Below are positions 34,247-43,741 of a DNA stretch of 64,000 bases, piece by piece; the stretch's first letter is position 1; each line of letters opens with the position of its first letter. Below the pieces are notes generated by a model. The model was not told the DNA's origin and did no database searches. It saw only the letters and a program-made list of their open reading frames with translations. The position numbers and the translations under genes were made by a program. The stretch is taken from contig NC_087062.1 in assembly GCF_963678635.1 (NCBI RefSeq), positions 68,497,415 to 68,561,414 on the forward strand. Direction: 5' to 3'. The DNA comes from Symsagittifera roscoffensis (Eukaryota; Xenacoelomorpha; Acoela; Convolutidae).

Positions 34247-35396
34247 TGTCGGTTCCTTCCGGAAACTTCAGTATGATCAAAGTACCGGCTGATCTATCTT
34301 CCTCTTCTCCATGGACCACTTTGATTTCCTCGCAGCCGAAGGGTGCTAGGAAGGTTCTCGTTCGCAGCGTTCCTACTATCGTCAACTCCGGTTTCACACT
34401 AGTCAGGATCAAGGAGACCTCAGGCAGTACGGTCCTGCCTCTCATCTTCATAGGCGCTAAGCCCAATCCCGCCCATTCCTCGTCAAATCTTCCAGGCTTG
34501 GGAGTCGCGGCGTTGCTTATTCGCCTTTTCGTCGCTTGATCCGTATAGGCAAATCGTGTGTACTGTAACACAGCGGAATTTCTTCCCACAACGTATGTAT
34601 CCGTCGCTGCTACGAAATTCCCTATTCTCCTTTCATTGGTTTCGAATGCTCTCAGCCTAGGAGTTTGTACCACGGAGACTGCTCCGAGCAACATCCTTCT
34701 TATCAGAGGGAATTCAGGGATTGCCTCCGGCAGCTTCTCGTAATCACCCCAGTCTGTCGTCTCTTCTCTCACTTTATGATATGCTGCAGTGAGACGAGGC
34801 ACTCTGGTTATCTCACCATTCGTTTTATCATAGGGTCTCAGATTCCAAAGCTTCGGAAACACTTCGATGTGTCCTCTTTCTACTTCTCCCATGCGATCAC
34901 GGAAGTGATCGTCAAAGTTGATGACTGTCATCTCTGGCTCTGATATTTTGGCAAATAACAGATCTTCACTCATGAGCTCCCGCAATGTGTGCTGCTCACA
35001 CCAGTTCAGCGCACTACCGTCCACTGCTGATATGAGGTTCAGGTGCTGCATCGACCTCCTATACGCCTCCACCTTAACGTCAGGGAACGCAAACGTGACT
35101 GCTGGTCCATAGATCACTGTCACAAACTCCGTGACTCCTCTGATCAGTGCTAAGGGATCGGTTCTCATAGCCAAGCTCAGATCGGTTAACAGGGGCATGC
35201 CTCCAACATGTCGTCTAAAATCTTCTTCTCTTTCGATAGTCTCATCTTCTCCCGTTCCAAAGCGATTTTGTTGTAAGAGATAATGGATAAGAGTGTGTCT
35301 CAGGTCTCTTATCTTATTCCACGAGTCCGTCGATTTCTTCATATTTAAATTCCTCACTCTCTCTCTCATCTGCTCTGGACAACGTGTCAATTTCAT
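34044..35396 (-). CDS. cargo ORF2, unknown 450-residue protein
   Basis: Intact frame. The first in-frame ATG is at 35396-35394; an upstream TTG also lies in frame. It starts 50 bases after the ORF1 stop and is in a different frame. The main body (residues 1-370) looks globular and mixed alpha/beta, with YEKLPEAIPEFPLIRRMLLG and TYVVGRNSAVLQYTRFAY. The last 80 residues are acidic, Gln/Ser/Gly-rich and disordered (EEQLQQDASQAGGEDD), which is the stretch overlapping ORF3. A capsid- or nucleoprotein-like role is conceivable from size and position, but nothing in the sequence proves it. Confidence 0.72.
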   Translation of the reverse strand: MKLTRCPEQMRERVRNLNMKKSTDSWNKIRDLRHTLIHYLLQQNRFGTGEDETIEREEDFRRHVGGMPLLTDLSLAMRTDPLALIRGVTEFVTVIYGPAVTFAFPDVKVEAYRRSMQHLNLISAVDGSALNWCEQHTLRELMSEDLLFAKISEPEMTVINFDDHFRDRMGEVERGHIEVFPKLWNLRPYDKTNGEITRVPRLTAAYHKVREETTDWGDYEKLPEAIPEFPLIRRMLLGAVSVVQTPRLRAFETNERRIGNFVAATDTYVVGRNSAVLQYTRFAYTDQATKRRISNAATPKPGRFDEEWAGLGLAPMKMRGRTVLPEVSLILTSVKPELTIVGTLRTRTFLAPFGCEEIKVVHGEEEDRSAGTLIILKFPEGTDNDKQGPSSSKKDMSEGDDAQGGSRQTEEQLQQDASQAGGEDDRASTGGVSSLDFNIFSDLENNADTF

Positions 35397-35446
35397 TAGT
35401 CCTCCCAAGTTTCCGTGGGTAATCGCACTCAGTGTTAGAAGTCCAT

Positions 35447-38400
35447 CTAATTCTGGATTCCTTCGGTGAGCAGCATCGCCTGTCCTTTCACGAAACTCTC
35501 TGCTCCAAACGTCACGAAAAAGGCTATTAGTTCCACTATTGATACTTCCACAACTGCTTGGAGGAATTCCTTAATCAAGTAATGAGAGACTTTCGGGTAG
35601 ACTTTTGCCAAGAAGGACGCGGTCCATCCGGCTCCCAACCCTTCCAGCATGCTGTCTGTCCGTTCAAAGCCTTCATGTCCCTTCATTTCTTGGGTCCAGA
35701 AGGTTTCCAGGGTAATCTGACACATTCTGTTTACAAATTCAGCGGTCTTTTTTCCGGCATTTTCCGCCAGGTTCACCTCCTTTAACAAGTAGGCATGGAT
35801 CTTCGTGATCATCACAGGGCCTTGCTCAAAAGCCTCTGCACCCAATGCCGCTACTCGAGGATTTAGGTGTAGCCACTGGTTGGCTTCCGGCTTGGTTCTC
35901 AAAACCATCGCCTCCAAATGAGCTCTAGTCTCTAGTGAATTTTTCCTCCTCGTGTTTTCACCTGTCACTTCCATTGCTCGGAACCATAAGTCGTTGGACA
36001 TTGCTACGATCACTCGATGGTCGTCGTCTATTCCCGGCTTAAGCTTGAGTTGTCGACTGAAATTGGACAGTTCCAACCCCAGCACCTCGTCCAACACTAA
36101 CATGTGCAGCGCATGGTCCTTGAAACTTCTCATCGCGTTCGAGATATCTGACCACACTGCAGGTAGCTCAGCCCTGAGTGGCCTCAGGTTCTCCATCTCT
36201 ATCATGCGATTTGGGGCTGATATGATCACATCATATTTTCTTTCCGAAAGCAAGGTCACAATCGCATACACGAGTTTCAGTCCATCCGGGAGATGTGCAT
36301 ACCCCGGAGACAACGCGAACACTACTCTCGGTGTCACTTTGGTGAAGGACCCCTGCTTCGTCGCATCCACCACTTCACCCATCGACTCAAGGATATCTTT
36401 TATCGCTGGCCACACAGCATTCTCTGCCGTTGTAGGATCTCTGAGTCTGCTCAGAAAACCTCTACTGTGTAGATGGTCATTGATGCCAGCAAACACTATC
36501 ATAAGTATCATAATAAGGTTCATGTCCGTCTGCCTTTGTACCCCTATTGCCAGAGATACCGATTGCAGTAGGTCCAGATCGACCGCTGCCAACATAATAA
36601 CGTCCGGCCAAAACAGAGACTTGGAGGTATACGCGAACTCTGAATTCGCTACTATCATGATCTTGGCCTTCCTCATTTCTGCTTTGCCATAGGCGGCGAA
36701 GATGGTCTCTTCCTTCTTTATCGCTTTCAATCCGCCGTATCTTTGGACATCACCATCTTGACCCACTAGTTTTGGGTATATTCTTTCCTTCACATGACCA
36801 GGGGGTGTCGTCAGCTGCCTGAACATCTTCACATGTTTTCCAATCGGCGCTCTCGTCGTCAGAAATCGTCCTGGTCTCTCTTCCCGATTTCCTTCGTCAT
36901 GATTCAACCTCACATCCTGCAATGGTCTCGCGTTCACTGGTCCCATTATGTTGTTAGAGGGCAGTCCCTCTAGGTCAGCAAATCTCAAGGCCGTCGTGGA
37001 GCTGAAATTTATGCTAGCGGCTATCAACCAGTCTACGCCGGTTATCGAGTACAGTCTGCTGACGGATAGCGTCGCTCCATTCAGCATCCTCCTTGCCTCT
37101 TCGATGAAGCTTACCCTCTGGAGATCCAGCTTCATTAGTTCGTCTTTGTATACATGCCAGGGAGATGGTATGGGTCTTGACCACATCAACGAGCCTCTGC
37201 CCGGGCATCTCTCCTCTCGACTGGTACTTGTCGTCTCCGATCTCGTGTCCGATCTAGACGTGCTGGCTGTCTCTTCGACTGGGTTGACAGGTCCTATTCT
37301 TCTCCTGGGATGGAAGGTCCTTCTCATCGGCGCTTCTCCCAATCGATCCTGTACGTCTTTCCTTTGACCTGGTTCGCTGGAGCTCTGTTGTCTGTAGTTC
37401 GTGACGGCCGGGACCGTCTCCAAACGTGTTTCCAGGCTAGGAGGCACAAAGGTGGTAATCACCGCGTCATTCGCTGTTCCTTCTTCCTTCAGCACTCCTG
37501 TGTCAAAGAGTTCCGCCTCTAGTTCATCCAACCGCTCTTGGAAGACTCGATTCAACCAAGCCTGTCCTTCGATACTATCGAAGTGGATGCCGTCCGTGGT
37601 CAGTCTGGCCTGGTCCATAGCTCTCAACTCATGTTCGATGTCCATGAGGATCATTCTTCCGGCATTCCGATTTGCGAGATTCCTCAAGATGTTATTCCAC
37701 CTGACGACTCCTTCGTTGTGCCTTCTTCCTGCTGCTGTCAAGCTCCTCGTGTTCATTGGCATAGTGCAAACGGTCAGTACCGCGCAATTGAATTTCTGAT
37801 AGAGGGTAGTAAACAAACACACCATCATTGATTCCCATAGTGCTTCCTGCTCATCCGAACCTCTGGAGATGTCATTCGTTCCAACCAGGATCATCACATT
37901 GGGGATCCTCCCTGGATTCATTAATTCCACCATTCGATATAACTGGGCTATCGTCGCGCCTCCGAAGGCCATCACCGAGGTGACCCAAGAGGTCCTCAAA
38001 TTCGATAGTACTCTGACCAAGCTGTCTCCCAGTATCAGATGTGATGTCCCCAGTGGCGGTTGCTGCAGGTTTACTGCCGGGTTCCACGTCGCTCGATTGA
38101 AGCAAGCTCTCGGATCTGTCTCCGGAACTTCCGTAAAATTATATCTCAATTGATTGTTCTTTTGTGCGTCTATTACACGAGACACTTTCTTCGCTGGCAT
38201 CTTCTGTATTCTTCTCTCTGGTGCTTTCGAGCTCCTCATGAGTGGCGTCACGTCACTTATCCCCTGTCTGATCACGGTCTGGGAGAGTCGTACTCTGTCC
38301 GTGTCGTCGATCGTTCCATAGGGTGCAGTCACCCCGGAACCTGGCGCATTCTTGTTGGCGACCAGTCGTCCAGCTGTCTCTATCAGCTTCCTCACCGTTT

Positions 38401-39253
38401 GTTCCACGACGGGGTCACCCACGGTGTCACTAGGGTCCGGGATATTCACTCGATCTGTCGCTGTCGGGAGCTGTGTCTCCGTTGTCTGACTCATTTCTCG
38501 AGGCGTCAAGAGCTCCATCTGGGACTGCCCACGAGGAATACTCCTTGCAGGTATCACTTTCTCCACCGCCGTTGTCAACGCCATCTGTTCCGATCGCTCT
38601 TTGTAGTCCTGCCTCAAGCGCTCAATTTCTTGACCCTGCTTTTTGTTGCAGTCTTCGAACAATCTTTTCCACATGTCCCGATCTTCCTCCGTAATGAGCA
38701 TGGTTTTGGTCATCTCGTCCAGCTCCCTTTTTGTCCTTTCCAGTTCATCCTTTATCCCATCCAGATCTTGCATGGTTTGGTTCGTCTGAACCTTTTGTTC
38801 TACTTTCGCCCTCTTTGGTGGCACAGCTGCTCTCAGTGGTGAACCAGACGAGGCAGCCTCGCTGTTCATCTCCTGATGCATTCTCGTCAGCCCAGGTTTG
38901 GGCTTGGAGGGCATAGGCATTTCACCTGGTTGGTAAGTCCTAGAACTTCCCAATCCAGGCTCATTCGCCAAGTCACTCCCTGAGAGAGCCCCTTTTCTCC
39001 ACCTCATCACTCTCATGTTCGGGCGGTCTAGTACTCCCCTCTCTCCATATGCTGCCATCAACAGGACTTCCGTGGGGCGGTCCCCACGGTTGTCATGCCC
39101 CAAGATGTTGATCAGGGTGGTCAGCAACATGACTACCTCTGGGTCCTCCAGAGCGAAGTCTCGATCCATCAGCCGACGATAGATCGCATCTATCATCGGT
39201 CCTACATATGCCTCTGCCAGGTCCATCAATTCATCCAGGTTGAAATTGTCCAT
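35447..39253 (-). CDS. cargo ORF1, SGNH hydrolase-domain protein (1268 aa)
   Basis: Intact frame; ATG 39253-39251 is chosen because the frame upstream offers only a TTG. Approximate domain order follows. Residues 1-70 are a helical N-terminus (MDNFNLDELMDLAEAYV); 70-160 are Pro/Ser-rich and disordered; 160-225 form a coiled coil (KDELERTKRELDEMTK). An SGNH/GDSL hydrolase domain spans about 400-585, with block I LILGDSLVRVL (nucleophile Ser411), block II AFGGATI, block III VGTND (458-461) and block V DGIHFD (Asp554, His557), so the catalytic set is complete. 590-690 is disordered and Arg-rich. A large C-terminal module (700-1268) contains VFAGINDHLHSRG and LSPGYAHLPDG and may be a second, degenerate SGNH-like fold. 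SGNH esterase domains are known in some retroelement proteins, but this architecture is not one I can place. Confidence 0.78.
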   Translation of the reverse strand: MDNFNLDELMDLAEAYVGPMIDAIYRRLMDRDFALEDPEVVMLLTTLINILGHDNRGDRPTEVLLMAAYGERGVLDRPNMRVMRWRKGALSGSDLANEPGLGSSRTYQPGEMPMPSKPKPGLTRMHQEMNSEAASSGSPLRAAVPPKRAKVEQKVQTNQTMQDLDGIKDELERTKRELDEMTKTMLITEEDRDMWKRLFEDCNKKQGQEIERLRQDYKERSEQMALTTAVEKVIPARSIPRGQSQMELLTPREMSQTTETQLPTATDRVNIPDPSDTVGDPVVEQTVRKLIETAGRLVANKNAPGSGVTAPYGTIDDTDRVRLSQTVIRQGISDVTPLMRSSKAPERRIQKMPAKKVSRVIDAQKNNQLRYNFTEVPETDPRACFNRATWNPAVNLQQPPLGTSHLILGDSLVRVLSNLRTSWVTSVMAFGGATIAQLYRMVELMNPGRIPNVMILVGTNDISRGSDEQEALWESMMVCLFTTLYQKFNCAVLTVCTMPMNTRSLTAAGRRHNEGVVRWNNILRNLANRNAGRMILMDIEHELRAMDQARLTTDGIHFDSIEGQAWLNRVFQERLDELEAELFDTGVLKEEGTANDAVITTFVPPSLETRLETVPAVTNYRQQSSSEPGQRKDVQDRLGEAPMRRTFHPRRRIGPVNPVEETASTSRSDTRSETTSTSREERCPGRGSLMWSRPIPSPWHVYKDELMKLDLQRVSFIEEARRMLNGATLSVSRLYSITGVDWLIAASINFSSTTALRFADLEGLPSNNIMGPVNARPLQDVRLNHDEGNREERPGRFLTTRAPIGKHVKMFRQLTTPPGHVKERIYPKLVGQDGDVQRYGGLKAIKKEETIFAAYGKAEMRKAKIMIVANSEFAYTSKSLFWPDVIMLAAVDLDLLQSVSLAIGVQRQTDMNLIMILMIVFAGINDHLHSRGFLSRLRDPTTAENAVWPAIKDILESMGEVVDATKQGSFTKVTPRVVFALSPGYAHLPDGLKLVYAIVTLLSERKYDVIISAPNRMIEMENLRPLRAELPAVWSDISNAMRSFKDHALHMLVLDEVLGLELSNFSRQLKLKPGIDDDHRVIVAMSNDLWFRAMEVTGENTRRKNSLETRAHLEAMVLRTKPEANQWLHLNPRVAALGAEAFEQGPVMITKIHAYLLKEVNLAENAGKKTAEFVNRMCQITLETFWTQEMKGHEGFERTDSMLEGLGAGWTASFLAKVYPKVSHYLIKEFLQAVVEVSIVELIAFFVTFGAESFVKGQAMLLTEGIQN

Positions 39254-39663
39254 TCTGTTCTTCAAATTCGATTCGATTTGATTTGATTTCAAAGTTTTGA
39301 CTCAAGTGAGCAATTAAATGATCAATCAGGATCTAGAAAAGAAGTCACAAATATCACACTTGTCAGTTTCACCTTGACATATATCGTTAAAATTTACTTA
39401 AAAACAGTCAGATAAAAAGATATTTATCCTAAAATTTATTAAAATCAATCGGTCTCTAAAATTTTGGAATTCGACCTAAGTTTGGACAGTCCAAACTTTG
39501 GATCTATTCCTAAGATCGTCATTCAATTGTTCATGGTCACTAACTCCTTCTTACCCATGATCTTAATAACCTAACACATAACATAACACATAACATAACA
39601 TAACACACATATCACACATCACATACAACTTAGTCTTTAGCCTAACACCCTCTCGCACGTCAC
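39254..39663 (-). other. spacer upstream of ORF1 with AACACATAACAT microsatellite
   Basis: Non-coding spacer between the macro-domain frame and ORF1. 39570-39620 is a simple repeat of ACATAACACATAAC type; a shorter version is at 40468-40512 in the duplicated unit. AATCAATCAGGATCTAGAAAAG is shared with the duplicate at 40340-40372. The spacer in this copy is about 140 bp longer than in the duplicate. The element's internal promoter or a splice site might lie here, but none is proven. Confidence 0.5.
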
Positions 39664-40108
39664 TCAGCCTATACTTAAGTGATATTTTTTATGTAAATAT
39701 ACTTGTATATTAGTATCAGAGAATATCACGTGTACAAGCGCGTACAATTCCCGAGGATGCAGTCTTCCTCTGTTTGGATCATACACTGGAAGCGAGAGCT
39801 CCTTCACGTCCATTTCCACAAGGAAGTCCCTCAGCCTCGTCAAGGACAAGACTAGGTTCTCTGGGTCCACATGCTGCTTCTCCGTTGCCCTCGTTACCAA
39901 GAAGCATAGGTATTTTCCCGGTATCTGCGACGCCGCCGGAGGTAAGGCCGCTACGCCCCCTATCCCTGGTCTTTGCTTCCAAAGGAATTCGACGTTTTTG
40001 TATTCTCTCCTAAAGTCTGCCGCTAACGCTGTCCTAAAACTCATGTCTGCTGTGATTGCTATCGCACATGTTCTATTTGTGAGTATGAATACACTGTCTG
40101 TTAGTACT
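39664..40108 (-). CDS. macro-domain frame, copy 2 (TARG1/OARD1-like)
   Basis: First ATG at 40044 gives 126 residues, but the frame stays open upstream to about 40108 with more macro-domain residues (LTNRTCAIAITAD), so the true product is probably longer or made from spliced RNA. Similarity to OARD1/TARG1-type macro domains: SFRTALAADFRREY corresponds to the G-G-IA.LFKK.F loop, KYLCFLVTRAT to YI.YLITK, NLVLSLTRLRDFL to NL..SLE..R..C, and IFSDTNIQVYLHKKY to the end strand. The GxGLD catalytic loop of TARG1 is replaced by VYDPNRGRL, so ADP-ribosyl hydrolase activity is doubtful while ADP-ribose binding remains possible. It lies directly upstream of ORF1. Confidence 0.68.
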
Positions 40109-40111
40109 GAC

Positions 40112-40286
40112 GGTCCACACGGTTATCATGCCCCAAGATGCTTATCAAGGCGGTCAGCAACATGATTACCTCTGGGTCCTCCAGAGCGAAGTCTCAATCC
40201 ATTAGCCTCCGATAGATCGCATCTACCATCGGTTCTACATATGCCGCTGCCAGGTCCATCAATTCATCCAAGTTGAAATTATTCAT
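40112..40286 (-). pseudogene. truncated duplicate of the ORF1 start
   Basis: ATG at 40286 begins MNNFNLDELMDLAAAYVEPM, nearly the same as ORF1. The frame is stopped by TGA after about 30 codons, where ORF1 has CGA (Arg), continues recognisably to HDNRVDR and then ends at the duplication junction. It is the 3' half of the duplicated macro/ORF1-start unit and cannot encode a useful product. Confidence 0.8.
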
Positions 40287-40553
40287 CTTCTTGCAAGTTT
40301 GATTTTAGTATCGATTTGATGATTTGAAATCAAGTGAGAGATTAAACGATCAATCAGAATCTAGAAAAGAGGTCACAAAGATCACATTTGTCAATTTTAC
40401 ACTAGTTTCGTTCCTAAGATCGTCATTCAGTCGTTCATGGTCACTAACTCCTTCTTACCCAGAGTCTTAATAACATAACACAAAACATAACATAACACAC
40501 GTCTCACACACAACACACCTTTAGTATGACGCCCTCCTGCATGCCACCTAAAC

Positions 40554-41063
40554 TCAGCCTTTACTCAAGAAATATTTCTTATGTAAGTATACTTGTATAT
40601 AAGTACCAGAGAAGATTACGTGTATCAGTGCGTACAGCTCCCGTGGATGAAGTCGTCCTCTTTTTGGATCGTACACTGGAACCGAAAGCTCCTTCACTTC
40701 CCTTTCCATGAGGAAGTCTCTCAATCTCGTCAAGAACAAGACTAGGTTTTCCGGGTCCACGTGCCGCTTCTCCGTCGCCCTCGTCACCAAGAAGCATAAG
40801 TACTTTCTCGGTATCTGTGACGCCGCCGGAGGCAAGGCTGCTACACCCCCTATTCTTGGTCTTTGCTTCCAAAGGAATTCTATGTTTTTATATTCTCTCT
40901 TAAAATCTACTGCTAACGCTGTCTTAAAACTCATGTCTGCTGTGATTGCTATTGCACATGTTCTATTTGTGAGTATGAAATCGCTGTCTGTTAGTATTAT
41001 GGTACTTGAATATTCATTTGGTAAGTTAAAATATGACTCAATTACCCTCCCATGCCCGGTTTC
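40554..41063 (-). CDS. macro-domain frame, copy 1 (TARG1/OARD1-like)
   Basis: The frame is open from after a TAA at 41066-41064 to the stop at 40556-40554 (169 codons); the first ATG is at 40934 (126 residues). The ATG-less upstream part encodes ESYFNLPNEYSSTIILTDSD and NRTCAIAITAD, which complete the N-terminal half of a macro domain. The real start is therefore likely a splice acceptor (AG sites near 41090-41064) or recoding from pol. It is about 82 percent identical to copy 2 by eye, and like copy 2 has a substituted GxGLD loop (VYDPKRGRL). It sits about 220 bases after the end of the integrase polyprotein frame. Confidence 0.66.
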   Translation of the reverse strand, partial: ETGHGRVIESYFNLPNEYSSTIILTDSDFILTNRTCAIAITADMSFKTALAVDFKREYKNIEFLWKQRPRIGGVAALPPAASQIPRKYLCFLVTRATEKRHVDPENLVLFLTRLRDFLMEREVKELSVPVYDPKRGRLHPRELYALIHVIFSGTYIQVYLHKKYFLSKG

Positions 41064-41285
41064 TTAGGGTCCTCGCCTGTTTCCGCTTCTGAATATCCTG
41101 TCTCTTTTGCTACTCTTAATTTTTTAATAAAACATTTTCAGTGTGGGTAAGTCCTACCCCAACTCCCCGGACAAAAATATCCATCGAAGTCCCCGTCGAT
41201 CGCATACCGGATATCAAGACGTCATTTCGTCCTTTGGGTCCGACGTCATTTCGTGCAGCCACTCCAAGACACGCAGAATTGTCAA

Positions 41286-41882
41286 CTATTGTTCGTAGGA
41301 TTGCTGTTGCTCGTCGTCGAATTCTACCTCGGGTTTCGACCGGTCCTCGATCCACTCCTCGTCGTGATCATCGACTATGTCAATGTCCTGTGACACAGTT
41401 ATATCTTCTAGACCTACTATTTCTTCCACTATCTTCTTTAGATCTATCCTGTCCACTACAAAGTCGTCGCCGTAAGGGTTGAATTTTTTGTTGGATCTTG
41501 TCCTGTCATTCTGTTGAGTCTGTATCGTGAACGGAAGATCTGGTTCTAAATTCTTGGGAACCTCCCTTTGTTCAGGGTCTTGCCAGTCCTGCTCTCCGTA
41601 GGGTAAGGTTTCTTCATCCGCCTCAATCACCTCTTGTGGATCCAGGTCCAGTGGTGGACCTGTTCCTTCCTCTACGACTTCATTCCCATCGTTCTTTTCC
41701 CTGGTGCCCTTCTCGTTGACCTCACAGGCAGGGTCCATCATCAGATAATCCCCCTCTTCCATGTCTGCAGTTATACACCAGTCTTCTGTCGAAGGGTTGT
41801 GTGGCTTAATGTTTTCGTAATGAGCGGCTCGGCCAGTACTCAGTCTATAACAGCGTCCCTCCTGGTGCACTTCCGTAATCAT
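41286..41882 (-). pseudogene. C-terminal tail of pol (integrase end)
   Basis: A frame of 198 codons begins at a Met in VHQEGRCYRLSTGRAAHYEN, typical of the region after the integrase core in Ty3/gypsy elements where C-terminal binding segments lie. The rest is highly acidic and low complexity (EEGDYLMMDP, then DDHDEEWIEDR) up to the stop at 41286. It is not connected in frame to the integrase core upstream, because the frame breaks between 42040 and 41890. It is in the same orientation as all other parts. Confidence 0.65.
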
Positions 41883-42040
41883 GAACGGTACCCTCCACTT
41901 TTTAGGAGCGTTTTCGTTCCTTTCGGTGGTATGACGTTCTGAAATACCTATACGTAGTCTCCCACCGAATAAACTTTTGCACCAGCTGCTTTCTTGTCAA
42001 ATCTTTTCCTCTGCCTTGCATGTGCCTGCTGAGTATTTCG

Positions 42041-43068
42041 TCAACATAAGTCGTTTAACTCCTGTTGACGTCTAATCACATCCCTTACAAAGGCCTGTGG
42101 TGACGTCTTCTTACCCTCATACTCTGGATAGAAGAAAGTCAAGGGCAAAGACTTCTCGTGTCCGTTTAGCATCATGTGTGGACTAACTCCGGTGGTGGAA
42201 TGTTGCGTGCTGTTATAAGCCCCCATCGCTTGTGGAGGGTATCTGTCCCAATCGGTCATGTACCTGGAACAATATACCCTCAGCATCGACACTAACGTTT
42301 GATTCTGCCTTTCCACTAAGCCATTCATCTGGGGGTGGTATGTCGTGGAGTGAGCTTGTGCAACTTGCGAGCGTCTCATAAGCTCTTTCGTGAGTTCCCC
42401 ACAAAAGCTGTTCCATTATCCGATTGAAACGTCATCGGACAGCCATTTCTCGCTCTCCACGTATTGATCAGGTGATCGCACGTCTCTTCCGGTGAGGAAG
42501 TTATGCAGGGTACGGCCTCTGCATACTTTGTGACGTGATCTATCATGACCAAGACTTGATTATAACCACTGTCTGTGATGCACATCTTTTGGTGATCAAT
42601 CTGCACCACCTCGTTGAATTCAGACGACTCGATCGACTGCAGAAGAAATCGTAACTTCCTTGGATCCGTCACCTGTTGACATGAGAGACATGCTGTTACC
42701 CACTTCTCGCATGCCTTTTTCATTCCAGGCCACTCAAAGCGCTTCAGGATCCTCTGATATGCTTTGTTGATTCCCTGATGGCCCATCTGACCATGCGACC
42801 TGAATAAAAGTTCTGTCTGATAGAGTTGCGGCAACACTATAGCGTTATGCTCGTACAGGACTTTGTCTTCTTCTCTTCTCTTGCAAGCCACGATCCCGTC
42901 TTTGTTCAGATATAACCTTCCCTCTTTCTGCATAAAGCACTGTCTCAGAATACGGTAACTGTCTTCCTGGAGGTCTCCTTTGTCCGGAGCATCATTTTCG
43001 ATCCACTTTTTCAGGTTGCTTGTCATGCAGTCATTTCTCTGCACTCTTAGTAGGTCCGAGAGCACCAA
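42041..43068 (-). pseudogene. Ty3/gypsy integrase, frameshifted
   Basis: The zinc-binding HHCC module has HGQMGHQGINKAYQRI, then WPGMKKACEKWVTACLSC. The DDE core carries the first Asp in VVQIDHQKM, the second in FQSDNGTAFVG and the Glu in GLVERQNQTL. The frame breaks between the second Asp and the Glu (43068-42376 versus 42379-42041), so the enzyme is not made in one piece. The downstream residues DWDRYPPQAMGAYNSTQHST and TGVSPHMML are canonical. Confidence 0.85.
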
Positions 43069-43148
43069 AACTTTGCCAACGGCTATGTTTCCTGTTCGAA
43101 CGGGTGAAGATCAGTCCTGAGTACCTTTTTTTGTGGCAACTGACTTTT

Positions 43149-43690
43149 CTATACCGCTAATGTTTCCAGATCAACCGCTGCGTTATCAAAGACTCTTTCA
43201 CCTGGTATGAGAAAGCGATCACCGTCAGGGTCATGATATACCTCCCTGTCCAGATTCCTTGCTCGAGTCTTCACTAGCAGTGTGTGGATCGCTATCTCTG
43301 ATAGTTCCGATCCTGAGCTCGAGTTCCTGTCTGAGTAGGTGTCGACTCCTGAGTTCCGGGAGTTGTGATTCATTTAAGAGTGTGCGTTAGAGCACGTCCC
43401 ATCCTCCAGATCAGTTCTGTGCCTTCTTTGCATCCATCTGAACTCCCCGGACAAAACTTTATTCTCCAGGTCCTGTTTCTCATCAGGAATTTTTTCATCT
43501 ACATCAGACTCCCCGGACAAACTTCCTTGTCCCGGGTGTTGATCTTGAACTCGCCGGCTCTTCTCTCCGTTCGTCTCCCCGGACAAACAATCTTGCACCA
43601 GGTTTCGTTCAACCTTCTCACGTTCTTTATCCTGGTCCTCAAAGGTAACGGTTTTCTTTTGCGTATCGTTCTCCTATTCTTTCCGACCAT
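43149..43690 (-). pseudogene. pol linker with 22-residue LSGE repeat
   Basis: Lies between RNase H and integrase. Three 66-bp units beginning at 43443, 43509 and 43575 each carry CTCCCCGGAC, encoding (x)LSGE every 22 residues in the main frame. The third unit is frame-shifted relative to the others, so the frame breaks there. The following part (43373-43149) reads LSEIAIHTLLVKTRARNLDR, then DPDGDRFLIPGERVFD, and leads towards integrase. The role of the repeat is unknown. Confidence 0.6.
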
Positions 43691-43741
43691 ATGAAGTACT
43701 GGTTAAAACCTCGTGGGGTATTGACGATACTAGTTGCTGAA

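Larger units (their letters stand above)
39079..41063 (-). repeat. tandem duplication of macro frame plus ORF1 start
   Basis: 39079-40110 and 40111-41000 are diverged direct copies. Each has the macro-domain frame, a spacer with the AACAC microsatellite and the first 60 codons of ORF1 including a CGGTCC(C)CACGG edge. Only the downstream copy leads into an intact ORF1. The macro frames differ at several residues and are both open, so the duplication is not very recent. Confidence 0.8.

Noticed and set aside
30351-39286. Many plus-strand frames of 60-260 codons
   Set aside because: They are antisense to the intact ORF1-ORF4, have biased low-complexity composition and no domains, and are longest where the true frames are longest.
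39254-39292. ORF1 translation from 39292
   Set aside because: The codon is TTG; the duplicate at 40286 begins with ATG at the position equal to 39253, supporting the ATG there.
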